Shown in pieces: positions 16,219 to 25,702 of a stretch of 64,000 nucleotides of DNA. The stretch is from assembly GCF_039539525.1 (NCBI RefSeq), contig NZ_BAABDH010000114.1, positions 62,001 through 126,000 of the forward strand, given 5' to 3'. The position numbers and the translations under genes were made by a program. The notes beneath the pieces were generated by a model. The model did no database searches. It saw only the letters and a list, made by a program, of their open reading frames with translations, and had not been told where the DNA came from. Source of the DNA: Hymenobacter algoricola. Lineage in GTDB: Bacteria > Bacteroidota > Bacteroidia > Cytophagales > Hymenobacteraceae. Position 1 is the stretch's first letter; each line of letters begins with the position of its first letter.

Positions 16219-17556
16219 CTAATACCCGTACTTCGGACCCCACCACTGCTTGAGCCGCTCCTGGATCTTGGCTTCGGTGGCGTTGTGGCCGGGGTCATAG
16301 AACCGTTTGCCGCTCAGGGCGGCGGGCATAAACTCCTGGGCGGCGAAGCTGCCGGCGTAGTCGTGGGAGTACTGGTACTCGTCGCCGTAGCCCAGCTCCT
16401 TCATCAGCTTGGTAGGGGCGTTGCGCAGCGGAATGGGCACGGGCTGCACGCCCTGCTGCCGCACCAGCGCCCGGGCCTCGCGGATGGCCTTGTAGCTGGC
16501 GTTGCTCTTGGGCGAGGTAGCTAGGTACACCACCGTCTGCCCCAGGATAATGTCGCCCTCGGGCATGCCGATGACCGTCACGGCCTGGAAGCAGCTCTGG
16601 GCCAGCATCAGGGCGTTGGGGTTGGCCATGCCCACGTCTTCGGAAGCCAGAATGAGCAGGCGGCGGGCAATGAACTTGGGGTCTTCGCCGCCCTCCAGCA
16701 TCACGGCCAGGTAGTAGAGCGCCGCGTTGGGGTCGGAGCCGCGGATACTCTTGATAAAGGCCGAAATGACGTCGTAGTGCATTTCGCCGCCTTTGTCGTA
16801 GCGGGCCAGGTGCTGCTGGGCCAGCTGCTGCACCAGCTCGTCGGTCACCACGATTTCGCCGGTCCGGGCATCGGGCCGGGCCGACTCGACCACGATTTCG
16901 AGCAGGTTGAGCAGCTTGCGGGCGTCGCCGCCGGAGATGGTGAGCAGGGCGTGGTAGTTCTGCATGCGCACCTTTTTCAGCTTCAGCACCTCGTCCTCGG
17001 CCAGGGCTTTGTCGACGATGTCGGTGAGGATGTCCTTGCTCAACGACTCCAGCACGTACACCTGGGCCCGGCTCAGCACGGCCGGAATCACCTCGAACGA
17101 GGGGTTCTCGGTGGTAGCCCCGATGAGCGTGACGATGCCCTGCTCCACGGCGCCGAGCAGGGCATCCTGCTGGCTTTTGCTGAAGCGGTGAATTTCGTCG
17201 ATGAACAGCACCGTGCCGCGCTGCTTTCTGGCCCGCTCAATCACCTCGCGCACGTCCTTCACTCCGGCATTCACGGCGCTGAGGGCGGCAAAGGGCTGCT
17301 TCAGCTCGTGGGCCAGCAGGTGGGCCAGGGTGGTTTTGCCCACGCCCGGCGGCCCCCACAGGATGAGCGAAGGCAGCCGCCCGGCCTGCAGGTAGCGCCG
17401 CAGCACGCCCTCGGGCCCGATGAGGTGCTGCTGCCCGGAATATTCATCCAGCGTGCGGGGACGGCGGCGCTCAGCCAGCGGGGCGCCGGGGCGGGCGGTG
17501 AGCAGGGCGTTGAAAGCAGCAGGTTCGGGAGCGTCGAAGAGGGAGCCGGTAGCCAT
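16219..17556 (-). CDS. rarA: Replication-associated recombination protein A (RarA/MgsA), AAA+ ATPase
   Basis: A 445-residue clamp-loader-like ATPase acting at stalled replication forks. Walker A GPPGVGKTT is at 68-76, Walker B LFIDEIHRF at 117-125, followed by sensor 1 (LIGATTENPSFE), and the C-terminal MgsA tetramerisation region with KSIRGSDPNAALYYLA and VYLATSPKSNASY. The N-terminus has RRPRTLDEYSGQQHL, standard for this family. ATG 17556 is chosen: 30 further upstream codons are Arg/Pro-rich and would run into the divergent transporter promoter. Single gene, divergent from the EamA transporter. Identification is firm. Confidence 0.94.
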   Translation of the reverse strand: MATGSLFDAPEPAAFNALLTARPGAPLAERRRPRTLDEYSGQQHLIGPEGVLRRYLQAGRLPSLILWGPPGVGKTTLAHLLAHELKQPFAALSAVNAGVKDVREVIERARKQRGTVLFIDEIHRFSKSQQDALLGAVEQGIVTLIGATTENPSFEVIPAVLSRAQVYVLESLSKDILTDIVDKALAEDEVLKLKKVRMQNYHALLTISGGDARKLLNLLEIVVESARPDARTGEIVVTDELVQQLAQQHLARYDKGGEMHYDVISAFIKSIRGSDPNAALYYLAVMLEGGEDPKFIARRLLILASEDVGMANPNALMLAQSCFQAVTVIGMPEGDIILGQTVVYLATSPKSNASYKAIREARALVRQQGVQPVPIPLRNAPTKLMKELGYGDEYQYSHDYAGSFAAQEFMPAALSGKRFYDPGHNATEAKIQERLKQWWGPKYGY

Positions 17557-17695
17557 AGAAAGGAAAGTAGCGCGAAAAGGAAGTAGCCGGCCGGGAGCCG
17601 GGAAGCCGGCGGCACGAAGCCGAAAAAAAGGACGCGCGGCAGCCAAAAATCGTTCGGACTGCCCGTTGGTACGCGCACCACAAAGTTCGCGCTAC

Positions 17696-17703
17696 TACCT
17701 TCG
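17696..17703 (+). promoter_or_regulatory. -7-like box just before the EamA transporter
   Basis: TACCTTCG (one mismatch to TAnnTTTG) ends 6 bases before the ATG at 17710, which would give a leaderless or nearly leaderless mRNA. Confidence 0.4.
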
Positions 17704-17709
17704 TCCGCA

Positions 17710-18651
17710 ATGAAAAATTCCGCGAAAGTCCACGCCGCCCTGTTCCTGGTTTCCCTGATCTACGCGGCCAACTACAGCCTGTCGAAAGACGTGATGCCGA
17801 CCTACATGGGGCCCTTTGGCATCGTCACGCTGCGCATTGTGGGGGCGGCGCTGTTCTTTGCCGCGGCCAGCCGGCTCGTAGCGCCCCAGGACCGGCTTAT
17901 CGGCCGCGCCGACAACGTGCGGGCCATCATCTGCGGCGTGACTGGCATCGGGGTCAATCAGCTGCTGTTTTTCTCGGGACTGAACTACACCTCCCCCATC
18001 AATGCCTCGCTGCTGCAGACCATTGCCCCCATCGTGGTGGTGCTGGCCTCGGCGGTGCTGCTGGGCGAGAAAATCACCCTGACCCGGGTGCTGGGCATCG
18101 GCGTGGGAGCCGTGGGCGCGGCCACCATCATCCTGAGTCGGGACGCGGGCGGCCTGGCGTACCCCAACGCCACGCTGGGCAACATCCTGATTCTGCTCAA
18201 CGCTACCGCCTTCGGGGTGTATCTGGTGCTGGTCACGCCACTGATGCGCAAGTACCACCCGTTCACGGTGCTGGCCCGCATCTTTCTGGTGGGCGCGTTC
18301 GTGGCCGTACCCTTCGGCTGGCGCGAAACCCTGGCCACCGACTATGCCGGCTTTCCTACCTACATCTGGGCCGAAATCGTGTACATGGTGGTCTGCCTGA
18401 CCATTCTGGCCTACCTGCTCAACAACTGGGCGCTGAAGTATGCCTCCCCGGCCCTGCTGGGCGTGTATATCTACCTGCAGCCGGTGCTGGCCGTCATCAT
18501 TGCCGTGGCTTTGGGCAAAGACCATTTCACCCCGGCCCGCGCCGGGCAGGCCCTGCTGATTTTCACTGGGGTGTGGCTGGTGAGCCGCAAGCCAAAACCG
18601 GCTAGCCAGTCCACCGAGCTCCCGATACCCTTCGAGCCCGTTCAGGACTAG
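17710..18651 (+). CDS. DMT-superfamily transporter (EamA family)
   Basis: A 313-residue inner-membrane protein with ten predicted helices in two five-helix EamA repeats. The first repeat holds AALFLVSLIYAANYSLSKDV and LNYTSPINASLLQTIAPIVVVLASAVLLGE; the second holds NILILLNATAFGVYLVL and NNWALKYASPALLGVYIYLQPVLAVIIA. The pattern (A/S)P...(Q/E)P..A at the end of each repeat is typical of drug/metabolite exporters. The substrate cannot be told. The last 30 residues are a Pro/Ser-rich cytoplasmic tail. It is divergent from rarA across a 153-base gap that holds a -7-like box ending 6 bases from the ATG. Confidence 0.9.
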   Translation: MKNSAKVHAALFLVSLIYAANYSLSKDVMPTYMGPFGIVTLRIVGAALFFAAASRLVAPQDRLIGRADNVRAIICGVTGIGVNQLLFFSGLNYTSPINASLLQTIAPIVVVLASAVLLGEKITLTRVLGIGVGAVGAATIILSRDAGGLAYPNATLGNILILLNATAFGVYLVLVTPLMRKYHPFTVLARIFLVGAFVAVPFGWRETLATDYAGFPTYIWAEIVYMVVCLTILAYLLNNWALKYASPALLGVYIYLQPVLAVIIAVALGKDHFTPARAGQALLIFTGVWLVSRKPKPASQSTELPIPFEPVQD

Positions 18652-19165
18652 CCCCGCGGATTCCGCCCCGGCCGTCAGGCGCTACCACGTCCGAAGGCTG
18701 CCCCGCGCCTTGGCATCACTTCACCACGGCGCTGCTTTGCAGGGGGGCCGGTATAAAGTCATGGGCATTGTGCTACGGGCGGAAGCAAAACCTGTCCGGT
18801 GAAAATCACCTGACAAGCCGTTTTGTGGGCAGTAACGGCAGGAGTGAATCGGCTGCGAATAATGCACTTTATTAAAAAAATAGTGCCTGAAACGTTCATT
18901 TCGAAACATTTCTCCGCCTGGCAATTGCACTAAGCCAGTTCTACTTAAATATTTTAATTTATGAATATTTAGTTGCTCATAAATTTGCGGCAAGCCTATT
19001 AATTATAAATATTTTAGTAAATAATTTAATTAAATCAGCAAAGCCTTCTTTTGCTCTTCACGCCCATGTCCCCTTTCGGGTGGCCTGGCCGCGCCGTGCT
19101 GCTCTCTTAGTTTGCCCGACCCGGTCGTTCTAGTTCCCTTTTTTCACCCTTAACCTGTTAGTCTG
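18652..19165. other. 514-base intergenic region, AT-rich right half
   Basis: No credible gene. A minus-strand frame (18721-18993) has no family features. The right half (about 18840-19040) is unusually AT-rich, has a small palindrome GGTGA-AAA-TCACC at 18798-18810, and an exact TAnnTTTG box TAAATTTG at 18980-18987 that could start a leader of about 180 bases for the large secreted protein. Confidence 0.5.
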
Positions 19166-22006
19166 ATGCGCACTTGTACAGCCAATTCCCCCCTTCTGCC
19201 CGAGCAGCCGGCTGCTCCGCTTTCGGTCCGGCGCCGGCCCCTGGCCGCGCTGCTGGCCCTGCTTATCACCCTGCTTAGCCTGGGCTCCTCGGGCGGCGCC
19301 TACGCGGCCGCCGACAGCAAGGGCACCGATTTCTGGCTAAGCTTTCCCGGCAACTATGCCAGCGGCGCGACTCTAACGCTGTTTGTGACTGGTGATGTAG
19401 CCACAACCGGAACTGTAGCCATTGCCGGGTTAGGCTTCACGGCTACTTTCAGCGTTACACCCGGCACGGTCACGTCGGTACCTATTCCTACCAACGCCCA
19501 GCTTTTTGCGTCCAACACGATTGAGAACAAAGGCATTCACGTAACCGCGGCCCAGGAAATAACGGTTTATGGCCTTAACCGACAGCAGTTCACCACTGAC
19601 GCCTACCTGGGCCTGCCAACTGACGTGCTGGGCACCGACTACATCAGCCTAGGCTATACCAGCCTTGATTTCTTTGACCCCAACGTCGGTACCCAGTTCA
19701 ATGTAGTTGCTACCGTGGATGGAACGGTGGTAACCATTACCCCCTCCGTAACCACTGATGGCCGCACCGCCAACGTTCCCTACAACATTACCCTCAATCA
19801 GGGGCAGACCTACCTGCTCAAAAATACCGGCGCTTACCCTACTGACCTGTCCGGGTCCTTCATAACCTCAACCCAGCCAATAGCCGTATTCGGGGGCAAT
19901 AAATGCGCCAACGTTCCGCATAACCACGCCGCCTGCGACCATTTGGTGGAGCAGTTGCCACCCACCACTGCCTGGGGCAAAAACTTTGTTTCAGTTCCGC
20001 TCAAAACGCGGCTCAATGGCGACACCTTCCGCTTTCTGGCTTCCGTTAATGGAACCCAAGTGCGGGTAAACGGCACACTGGTGGCGACGCTTAATCGAGG
20101 GCAGTGGCATGAGCGTATCGTCAACGGCAGCGCCCAGATTGTGGCTACGCAGCCGATTCTGGTGGCCCAGTATTCCAACGGCACCACCTTCGACAACGTC
20201 ACATCCGACCCGTTCATGATGCTGGTTCCGCCTTTTGAGCAGTTTCTGGGCAGCTACACCGTCACGACGCCGGCCTCTGGCTTCAGCGGCAACTACATCA
20301 ACGTGGTGGCCCCGGCGGCGGCGGTAGGCACCGTAACATTTGATGGCGTGGCCATTCCGGCCGGCAGCTTCAGCGCCATTGGCAGCAGCGGCTTCTCCGG
20401 GGCCCAGCTCACCGTTGGTTTGGGCAGCCATACCATCAACGGCAGCGGCTTCCCCATCGGCGCTTTCGTGTATGGCTTCGACCAGGCCGACTCCTACGGC
20501 TACCCCGGCGGTATGTCTCTCTCGCCGGTAGCCACGGTTTCGACCGTCACGCTGGACGTGCAGGGCGGCACCGGCCAGGTGGGCACCTCGCACTGCATCA
20601 CGGCTACCGCCCGCGACCAGTTTAACAACCCCGTGGTGGGCGTGCGGGTTGACTTCACGGTGAGCGGGGTGAACAGTGCCTCGGGCTTCGAGAATACCAA
20701 CGCCAGCGGCGTGGCCACCTTCTGCTACACCGGCCTCAACCCCGGTACCGACAACGTGACGGGCGCCGTAGGCTCGGTAAGCCAGACGGCCCAGTTTATC
20801 TGGACCGGCGGCTGCAGCATTGTGCTCAGCGCGGCCCTGACCAAGGTGACCTGCCCCGGCGGCACCACCGGGGTCATCGACCTGAGCGTAGCCAATGCCA
20901 CGGCTCCGATAACGTACATCTGGTCGAATGGCAGCAGTACCCAGGACCTGGGCGGGCTGCCGGTGGGGACCTACACGGTAAACGTGACGGATGCCAACAA
21001 CTGCACGGCCACGGCGGCCTACACCATCACCCAGCAGCCCGACGTGGCGCCACCGACGGCCCTGGCCAAAAACATAGCGGTACAGCTGAACGCCACCGGC
21101 ACGGCCACCATCACCCCGGCCATGGTCGACAACGGCAGCTCCGACAACTGCAGCTTTGGGTTGAGTCTGAGCAAAACGAGCTTCAACTGCTCCAACGTGG
21201 GGGCGAATACGGTAACGCTGACAGCTACCGACAACAGCGGTAACACGGCCTCGGCCACTGCCGTGGTAACCGTGCTCAGCAACCAGGCCACCCCCATCAT
21301 TACCAGCGCTCCGTACCCGGGGCTCCAGGCCAATACGGGCGGCATTCCGACCAACCTCTACATCGGCTACGGCAACCAGAGCGTGCAGCTGAATGCCACC
21401 ACGCCCGGGGCCGTCAGCTACCAGTGGACGCCCGCCGCGGGCCTGGTGGGTCCGAACCTGCCTAACCCCATCTACAGCGTCACCAACACGCCCGGCGACT
21501 ATACCTACACGGTAAAAGTGACCAACCAGTACGGCTGCTCGGCCACGAAAAGCGTGACGATTCGCGTAGTGGATGCCCGTTGCGGCAACTACAACGAGCG
21601 GAAGGTGCTGGTCTGCCGCAACGGGCAGGTTTCGTGCGTGCTCTATCCGCAGGTGGCAGCCATTCTGAGCGGCCCGGGTCAGAACAGCATCGGCATCTGC
21701 CCGGCGCCGGCCAGTCGTAGCACCGTGGGGGCCACGGTGGGTAGCCCGAATGAGCTGGCCATCTACCCCAATCCCGCCAAGGAGCAGGCTATCCTCTCCT
21801 TCCGGGTAGCTGCCGACACGCCGGCCCAGCTCCGGGTTTACAACCAGCTCGGCGTGCTGGTAGCCACGCTCTACGACGGCAAAGCCAGTGCCGGCCAGCT
21901 CAACACGATGACGCTCAGCAGCCAGGATCTGGCCAGCGGCGTGTATCAGTGTCGGCTGCTCACCGGCGGGCAGTCGGAAACCTCCCGGCTGGTGATAGTA
22001 AAATAG
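19166..22006 (+). CDS. Large T9SS-exported surface protein with IgGFc-binding-like and SprB-like domains
   Basis: A 946-residue modular exported protein. After a signal peptide (about 25-50, ending GGAYAAADSKG) comes an IgGFc-binding-like N-terminal domain (about 52-450; FWLSFPGNY, PIAVFGGNKCANVPHNHAACDHLVEQLPP written across several motifs). Then a Big_1-like Ig domain (about 455-550; ATARDQFNNPVVGVRVDF), a SprB-type repeat (about 555-630; TYIWSNGSSTQDLGGLPVGT), a HYR-like Ig domain (630-715), a PKD-like domain (about 715-810; YQWTPAAGLVGP) and a C-terminal T9SS sorting domain (about 868-946; LAIYPNPAKEQAILSF). It should be secreted by type IX secretion and attached to the surface. Adhesion is inferred from its domains. 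Confidence 0.88.
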   Translation: MRTCTANSPLLPEQPAAPLSVRRRPLAALLALLITLLSLGSSGGAYAAADSKGTDFWLSFPGNYASGATLTLFVTGDVATTGTVAIAGLGFTATFSVTPGTVTSVPIPTNAQLFASNTIENKGIHVTAAQEITVYGLNRQQFTTDAYLGLPTDVLGTDYISLGYTSLDFFDPNVGTQFNVVATVDGTVVTITPSVTTDGRTANVPYNITLNQGQTYLLKNTGAYPTDLSGSFITSTQPIAVFGGNKCANVPHNHAACDHLVEQLPPTTAWGKNFVSVPLKTRLNGDTFRFLASVNGTQVRVNGTLVATLNRGQWHERIVNGSAQIVATQPILVAQYSNGTTFDNVTSDPFMMLVPPFEQFLGSYTVTTPASGFSGNYINVVAPAAAVGTVTFDGVAIPAGSFSAIGSSGFSGAQLTVGLGSHTINGSGFPIGAFVYGFDQADSYGYPGGMSLSPVATVSTVTLDVQGGTGQVGTSHCITATARDQFNNPVVGVRVDFTVSGVNSASGFENTNASGVATFCYTGLNPGTDNVTGAVGSVSQTAQFIWTGGCSIVLSAALTKVTCPGGTTGVIDLSVANATAPITYIWSNGSSTQDLGGLPVGTYTVNVTDANNCTATAAYTITQQPDVAPPTALAKNIAVQLNATGTATITPAMVDNGSSDNCSFGLSLSKTSFNCSNVGANTVTLTATDNSGNTASATAVVTVLSNQATPIITSAPYPGLQANTGGIPTNLYIGYGNQSVQLNATTPGAVSYQWTPAAGLVGPNLPNPIYSVTNTPGDYTYTVKVTNQYGCSATKSVTIRVVDARCGNYNERKVLVCRNGQVSCVLYPQVAAILSGPGQNSIGICPAPASRSTVGATVGSPNELAIYPNPAKEQAILSFRVAADTPAQLRVYNQLGVLVATLYDGKASAGQLNTMTLSSQDLASGVYQCRLLTGGQSETSRLVIVK

Positions 22007-22028
22007 AAACGAGGGTGGTTTAGTAAAG

Positions 22029-22057
22029 AGCTCCGGGGCGCCGCCCCGGGGCTTTTT
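22029..22057 (+). terminator. Rho-independent terminator
   Basis: A GC-rich stem (GCTCCGGGGC with GCCCCGGGGC, one wobble pair) followed by TTTTT, 25 bases after the stop of the large surface protein. Confidence 0.82.
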
Positions 22058-22171
22058 GCGTTTTGCCAAGCTCGCGCAAACGTGCCGGCAGCCTACCGCG
22101 GCGCCGGGAAACGCCGATTCCTTGCTGTAAATTCGACCCTGCTTTCTCTAACCGCCTGCTTATCCGCTACC

Positions 22172-23170
22172 GTGCGCTTCCCACCCGTATTCCGCCCGCT
22201 TTTCCTGGGGCTGATTCTGCTTTCTGCCGCGGCAGCAGTTGGCCAAGCCAACCCGGCGGCGGTTCCGCCGAGCCCTGATACCATCCGGCCGAGAACCTAC
22301 ACGTACCGGGAAACCATGCCCGTCTTTCCCGGTGGGCAGCCCAAGCTGCTGGCCCTGCTCACCGACAGCCTGCGCTATCCGGCCCAAGCCTGGCGCGACG
22401 GGGTACAGGGCAAGGTCTATCTTTCCTTTACCGTGGACCCTACGGGCAGCGTTACCGACATCTTCGTAAAGCAGGGAGTCCGGGCCGACCTCGACGCGGA
22501 GGCCCTGCGCAATGCCCGGCGCCTGACCACCGTGCGCTGGGAGCCGGGCACCCAGAATGGCCGGCCGGTGCCGGTAGTATACACGATGCCGCTGACGTTC
22601 ACCCTCACCCCCACAACGGCACCAGGCCCGCAGCCCGACTCGCTCGACGTAGATGGCGGCAAAGCCTCCCTGCTACCGGTTTGGTCCTGGGCGGCCAGCC
22701 AGCAACAGATTCCCGCCGACAAAGGCGTCCTCTACGGCAGCTGCGTGCAGCGCCTGGGCTTCAGCAGCGGCGGCTTCGGGCAGTACGCCCGCCTGGTCAA
22801 CCTGACCACCCGTCAAGCCTTCCGCATCAACGTGAAGCCTGCGTTCAGGTCGCGGCGGGAAAACCGCTTTTGCGTGGCCCTGCCGCCCGGCCGCTACGCC
22901 CTGCACTACTACCAGTACACGGCCAGCAAATGGTACGGCGGCGAAATGCACACGGAACCCTTGCGCAAAGCCCGTTCCGGCCCTGCGCTGGCCGACACGC
23001 GCTACCTTTTCACCGTGCTGCCGGGTCAGGTCAGCTACGTGGGCACCTGGAATTTCTCCCAGCCCGGGCAGCCCGCCTTCACCAACGTCAAAGGCCAGCT
23101 CGATGCCGATGCGCAGCCCGTCTATAAACACCTGAAACTGGCCGAAGCGGCCACGGCCCTGCCGCGCTGA
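22172..23170 (+). CDS. Secreted TonB C-terminal domain protein
   Basis: A 332-residue protein starting with GTG at 22172, chosen because it begins directly before the signal peptide (RFPPVFRPLFLGLILLSAAA, ending VGQA). Residues about 55-140 form a TonB C-terminal domain: GGQPKLLALLTDSLRYP ... GVQGKVYLSFTVDPTGSV ... ALRNARRLTTVRWEPG. About 190 residues of unknown beta-rich sequence follow. Unlike true TonB it has a cleavable signal and no long Pro-rich spacer, so it is more likely a periplasmic relative than an energy transducer. A frame upstream stays open from a GTG at 22082 but lacks signal features. It ends at a perfect 21-bp hairpin. Confidence 0.8.
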   Translation: MRFPPVFRPLFLGLILLSAAAAVGQANPAAVPPSPDTIRPRTYTYRETMPVFPGGQPKLLALLTDSLRYPAQAWRDGVQGKVYLSFTVDPTGSVTDIFVKQGVRADLDAEALRNARRLTTVRWEPGTQNGRPVPVVYTMPLTFTLTPTTAPGPQPDSLDVDGGKASLLPVWSWAASQQQIPADKGVLYGSCVQRLGFSSGGFGQYARLVNLTTRQAFRINVKPAFRSRRENRFCVALPPGRYALHYYQYTASKWYGGEMHTEPLRKARSGPALADTRYLFTVLPGQVSYVGTWNFSQPGQPAFTNVKGQLDADAQPVYKHLKLAEAATALPR

Positions 23171-23184
23171 AACTGCCGCTATCA

Positions 23185-23229
23185 GCAAAAGCAAGGCCCG
23201 CTGTGCAGCACAGCGGGCCTTGCTTTTGC
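23185..23229. terminator. Bidirectional terminator, perfect 21-bp stem
   Basis: Arms 23185-23205 and 23209-23229 are perfect complements over 21 bases with a CAG loop, between the convergent TonB-C gene and lpdA. The core is AGGCCCGCTGTG with AAAAG/CTTTT outside. Confidence 0.88.
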
Positions 23230-23249
23230 CTGGCCGAAACCGGGAAGCG

Positions 23250-24644
23250 CTACAGGTGAATCACCTCGCCGTAGGCCGCGGCGGCGGCTTCCATGATGGC
23301 TTCCGACATGGTCGGGTGCGGGTGCACCGACTTGATGATTTCGTGGCCCGTGGTTTCGAGCTTACGGGCTACAACGACCTCAGCAATCATTTCCGTCACG
23401 TTGGCCCCGATCATGTGGGCACCGAGCCACTCGCCGTACTTCTTGTCGAAGATGACCTTTACGAAACCGTCCTTGGCACCGGCGGCGGAGGCTTTGCCGG
23501 AAGCCGAGAACGGGAACTTGCCTACCAGTACGTCGTAGCCCTGCTTTTTGGCTTCAGCTTCGGTGAGGCCCACCGAGGCAATTTCGGGCTGGGCGTAGGT
23601 GCAGCCGGGAATGTTCTGGTAGTTCAGCGGCTCGGGATGATGGCCCGTAATCTGCTCGACGCAGATGATGCCCTCGGCCGAAGCCACGTGGGCCAGCGCC
23701 GGGCCGGGCACGATGTCGCCGATGGCGTAGATGCCGGGTACGTTGGTCTGGTAGAAATCATCGACCACCAAGCGGCCCTTCTCCACTGTGATGCCCAGCT
23801 CTTCCAGACCCAGGTTTTCGAGGTTGGTGCTCACGCCCACAGCGCTCAGCACCACGTCGCAGTCGATCTGCTGGTCGCCCTTGGCCGTTTTCACGGTCAC
23901 TTTGCAGCCGTCGCCGGCGGTATCCACGCTGGTTACCTCGGCGCTGGTGAGGATGTTGATGCCGATTTTCTTAAACGACTTCTCCATCTGCCGCGACACT
24001 TCCTCATCCTCTACCGGCACGATGCGGGGCAGAAACTCGACGATGGTCACCTCCGTGCCCATGGTGCGGTAGAAGTAGGCAAACTCGACACCGATGGCAC
24101 CCGAGCCCACCACCACCATGCGCTTGGGCAGCGCCTCCATGGTCATGGCCTTACGGTAGCCGATGATTTTTACGTCGTCAATCGGCAGGTTCGGCAGCTG
24201 GCGCGAGCGGGCCCCGGTGGCCAGGATAATATGTTTGGCTTCGACGGTTTCCTTGGTGCCGTCGGCGCGGGTTACCTCCACCTGGCCGGGGGCCAGCAGC
24301 TTGCCGGTACCGAGCACGGTTTCAATCTTATTTTTCTTGAACAGGAAATTGATGCCCTTGCTCATGCCATCGGCCACGCCGCGGCTGCGCTGCACCACGG
24401 CATTGAAGTCAAAGCTCAGCTCCCCGGCTTTCAGGCCGTAGTCCTGGGCGTGCTGGAGGTATTCGTACACCTGGGCGCTTTTGAGCAGGGCTTTGGTCGG
24501 GATGCAGCCCCAGTTGAGGCAGATTCCCCCCAGCGACTCACGCTCCACCACGCCTACTTTCAGTCCGAGTTGGGAAGCGCGGATGGCGGCTACGTAGCCT
24601 CCGGGGCCGCTGCCAATCACGACCAGGTCGAATTGCAATGCCAT
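23250..24644 (-). CDS. lpdA: Dihydrolipoyl dehydrogenase (E3)
   Basis: A 464-residue FAD enzyme that reoxidises lipoamide in pyruvate, 2-oxoglutarate and branched-chain 2-oxoacid dehydrogenase complexes, and in glycine cleavage. It shows the FAD motif VIGSGPGGYVAA (9-20), the redox disulfide GGICLNWGCIPTK (C42, C47), the NAD-binding VVVGSGAIGVEFA, the second FAD motif (YAIGDIV) and the C-terminal dimer-interface motif HPHPTMSEA carrying the catalytic His. ATG 24644 gives the standard start MALQFDLVVIG; a longer form would add 46 unrelated residues. It stands alone without E1/E2 genes, so it may serve several complexes. Confidence 0.96.
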   Translation of the reverse strand: MALQFDLVVIGSGPGGYVAAIRASQLGLKVGVVERESLGGICLNWGCIPTKALLKSAQVYEYLQHAQDYGLKAGELSFDFNAVVQRSRGVADGMSKGINFLFKKNKIETVLGTGKLLAPGQVEVTRADGTKETVEAKHIILATGARSRQLPNLPIDDVKIIGYRKAMTMEALPKRMVVVGSGAIGVEFAYFYRTMGTEVTIVEFLPRIVPVEDEEVSRQMEKSFKKIGINILTSAEVTSVDTAGDGCKVTVKTAKGDQQIDCDVVLSAVGVSTNLENLGLEELGITVEKGRLVVDDFYQTNVPGIYAIGDIVPGPALAHVASAEGIICVEQITGHHPEPLNYQNIPGCTYAQPEIASVGLTEAEAKKQGYDVLVGKFPFSASGKASAAGAKDGFVKVIFDKKYGEWLGAHMIGANVTEMIAEVVVARKLETTGHEIIKSVHPHPTMSEAIMEAAAAAYGEVIHL

Positions 24645-24878
24645 ATTTTCTTGTGTTTTATGTTGTTTTTTTTGTCCTTTGTGAAAGCAGCCCGCCAATT
24701 CATTCTTGCTTAAACCAATCTGCGGCAGAATTCTGCCGGGTCTGGCAGAAGGTGGCGTGGTAAAGATAAGCACCGAATCCATCTTCCGACGCTAAGTCCA
24801 GGTTTCGTCCGGGCTGCTCCAGTGCCCCTGCCAATAGCTCTTTTGCTCGTTCTGCCCTCCTACTCACCGCTGCCCTTT

Positions 24879-25544
24879 ATGAAACACTTCTTCGCGCTGC
24901 TCCTTATTAGCGCCGCCGCCCTGCCAGCCGCCCACGCCCAGCAAACCCTCACCGGGGCGACGGCTTACGCTGCCCCCGCACCCGCTGCCGGCGGCGGCTC
25001 CGCCGTCACTACCACCAAAGCAGTGAGGCGCCTTTCCCACGGCGAATCCAAAGCCCAGCTGCGACTGGCCGAAGAAACGCTGAAAACCAGCCCGCGCAAC
25101 GCCGAGGCGCTGCTCGGCCGGGCTGAGGCCCACGTGGGGCTGAAAAACTACAAAGAAGCGCTGGCGGACTACAGCACGCTCATTAAAATGCAGCCAACCA
25201 ACCCGGAGCTGTACTTTGGGCGGGCCCTGGCCCAGCTGCGCGACGACCAGCTGGCCCGCGCCGTTGCCGACTTCACCAAGGCCCTGAGGCTCAATCCCGG
25301 CCACGCGCCTAGCTTGATGTACCGGGGCATGGCCAAAATGCAGCTGCTCAACTACAAGGGGGCTGTTCCGGACTTTGCCAAGGTCATCCAGCTCGAACCA
25401 AACAACGCCGAGGCCTACGAGTACCGGGGCATCTGCTACTCGCACTCCTATCAGGAAAAGCTGGCGCTGCCTGATCTGGAAAAGGCCGCGGCGCTGAACC
25501 CCGAGGCCGAAAAGACCCTCAAGCGCTACCGTACTCATAAATAA
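24879..25544 (+). CDS. Exported TPR-repeat protein (paralogue 1)
   Basis: A 221-residue protein with a signal peptide (MKHFFALLLISAAALPAAHA) and four to five tetratricopeptide repeats between about residue 55 and the end (for example ALLGRAEAHVGLKNYKEALA, LYFGRALAQLRDDQLARAVA, LMYRGMAKMQLLNYKGAVP, AYEYRGICYSHSYQEKLALP). TPRs are helical scaffolds for protein binding, here in the periplasm. The next gene encodes a close paralogue that is a lipoprotein; the shared phrases NYKEAL/DYKEAV, RGICYS and the matching end (LNPEAEKTLKRY versus LNPDAAKSLRRY) show tandem duplication. Each copy has its own terminator. The partner is unknown. Confidence 0.86.
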   Translation: MKHFFALLLISAAALPAAHAQQTLTGATAYAAPAPAAGGGSAVTTTKAVRRLSHGESKAQLRLAEETLKTSPRNAEALLGRAEAHVGLKNYKEALADYSTLIKMQPTNPELYFGRALAQLRDDQLARAVADFTKALRLNPGHAPSLMYRGMAKMQLLNYKGAVPDFAKVIQLEPNNAEAYEYRGICYSHSYQEKLALPDLEKAAALNPEAEKTLKRYRTHK

Positions 25545-25564
25545 CTAGCTGCTATCAGGTTAGC

Positions 25565-25599
25565 AAGCTCCCAGCCCGCCGGCTCGGGAGCTTTTTTTT
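25565..25599 (+). terminator. Rho-independent terminator
   Basis: Stem AAGCTCCC/GGGAGCTT with an inner AGCC/GGCT pair, then eight Ts, 20 bases after the first TPR gene. Confidence 0.85.
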
Positions 25600-25702
25600 G
25601 GCTAAAGCACAACCTCGCCGGCCACTTCACGTCTTACACGCTGCATCCCCACTGCCCGGTGACGGGGCCCCTGTTTTGCCTGATTCTCCGAATTTTATAC
25701 CC

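Noticed and set aside
18721..18993. 90-codon minus-strand frame between the EamA transporter and the large secreted protein
   Set aside because: Crosses the AT-rich promoter region; no conserved pattern.
19991..22069. 692-codon minus-strand frame opposite the large secreted protein
   Set aside because: Antisense of a clear T9SS protein, no start context or motif.
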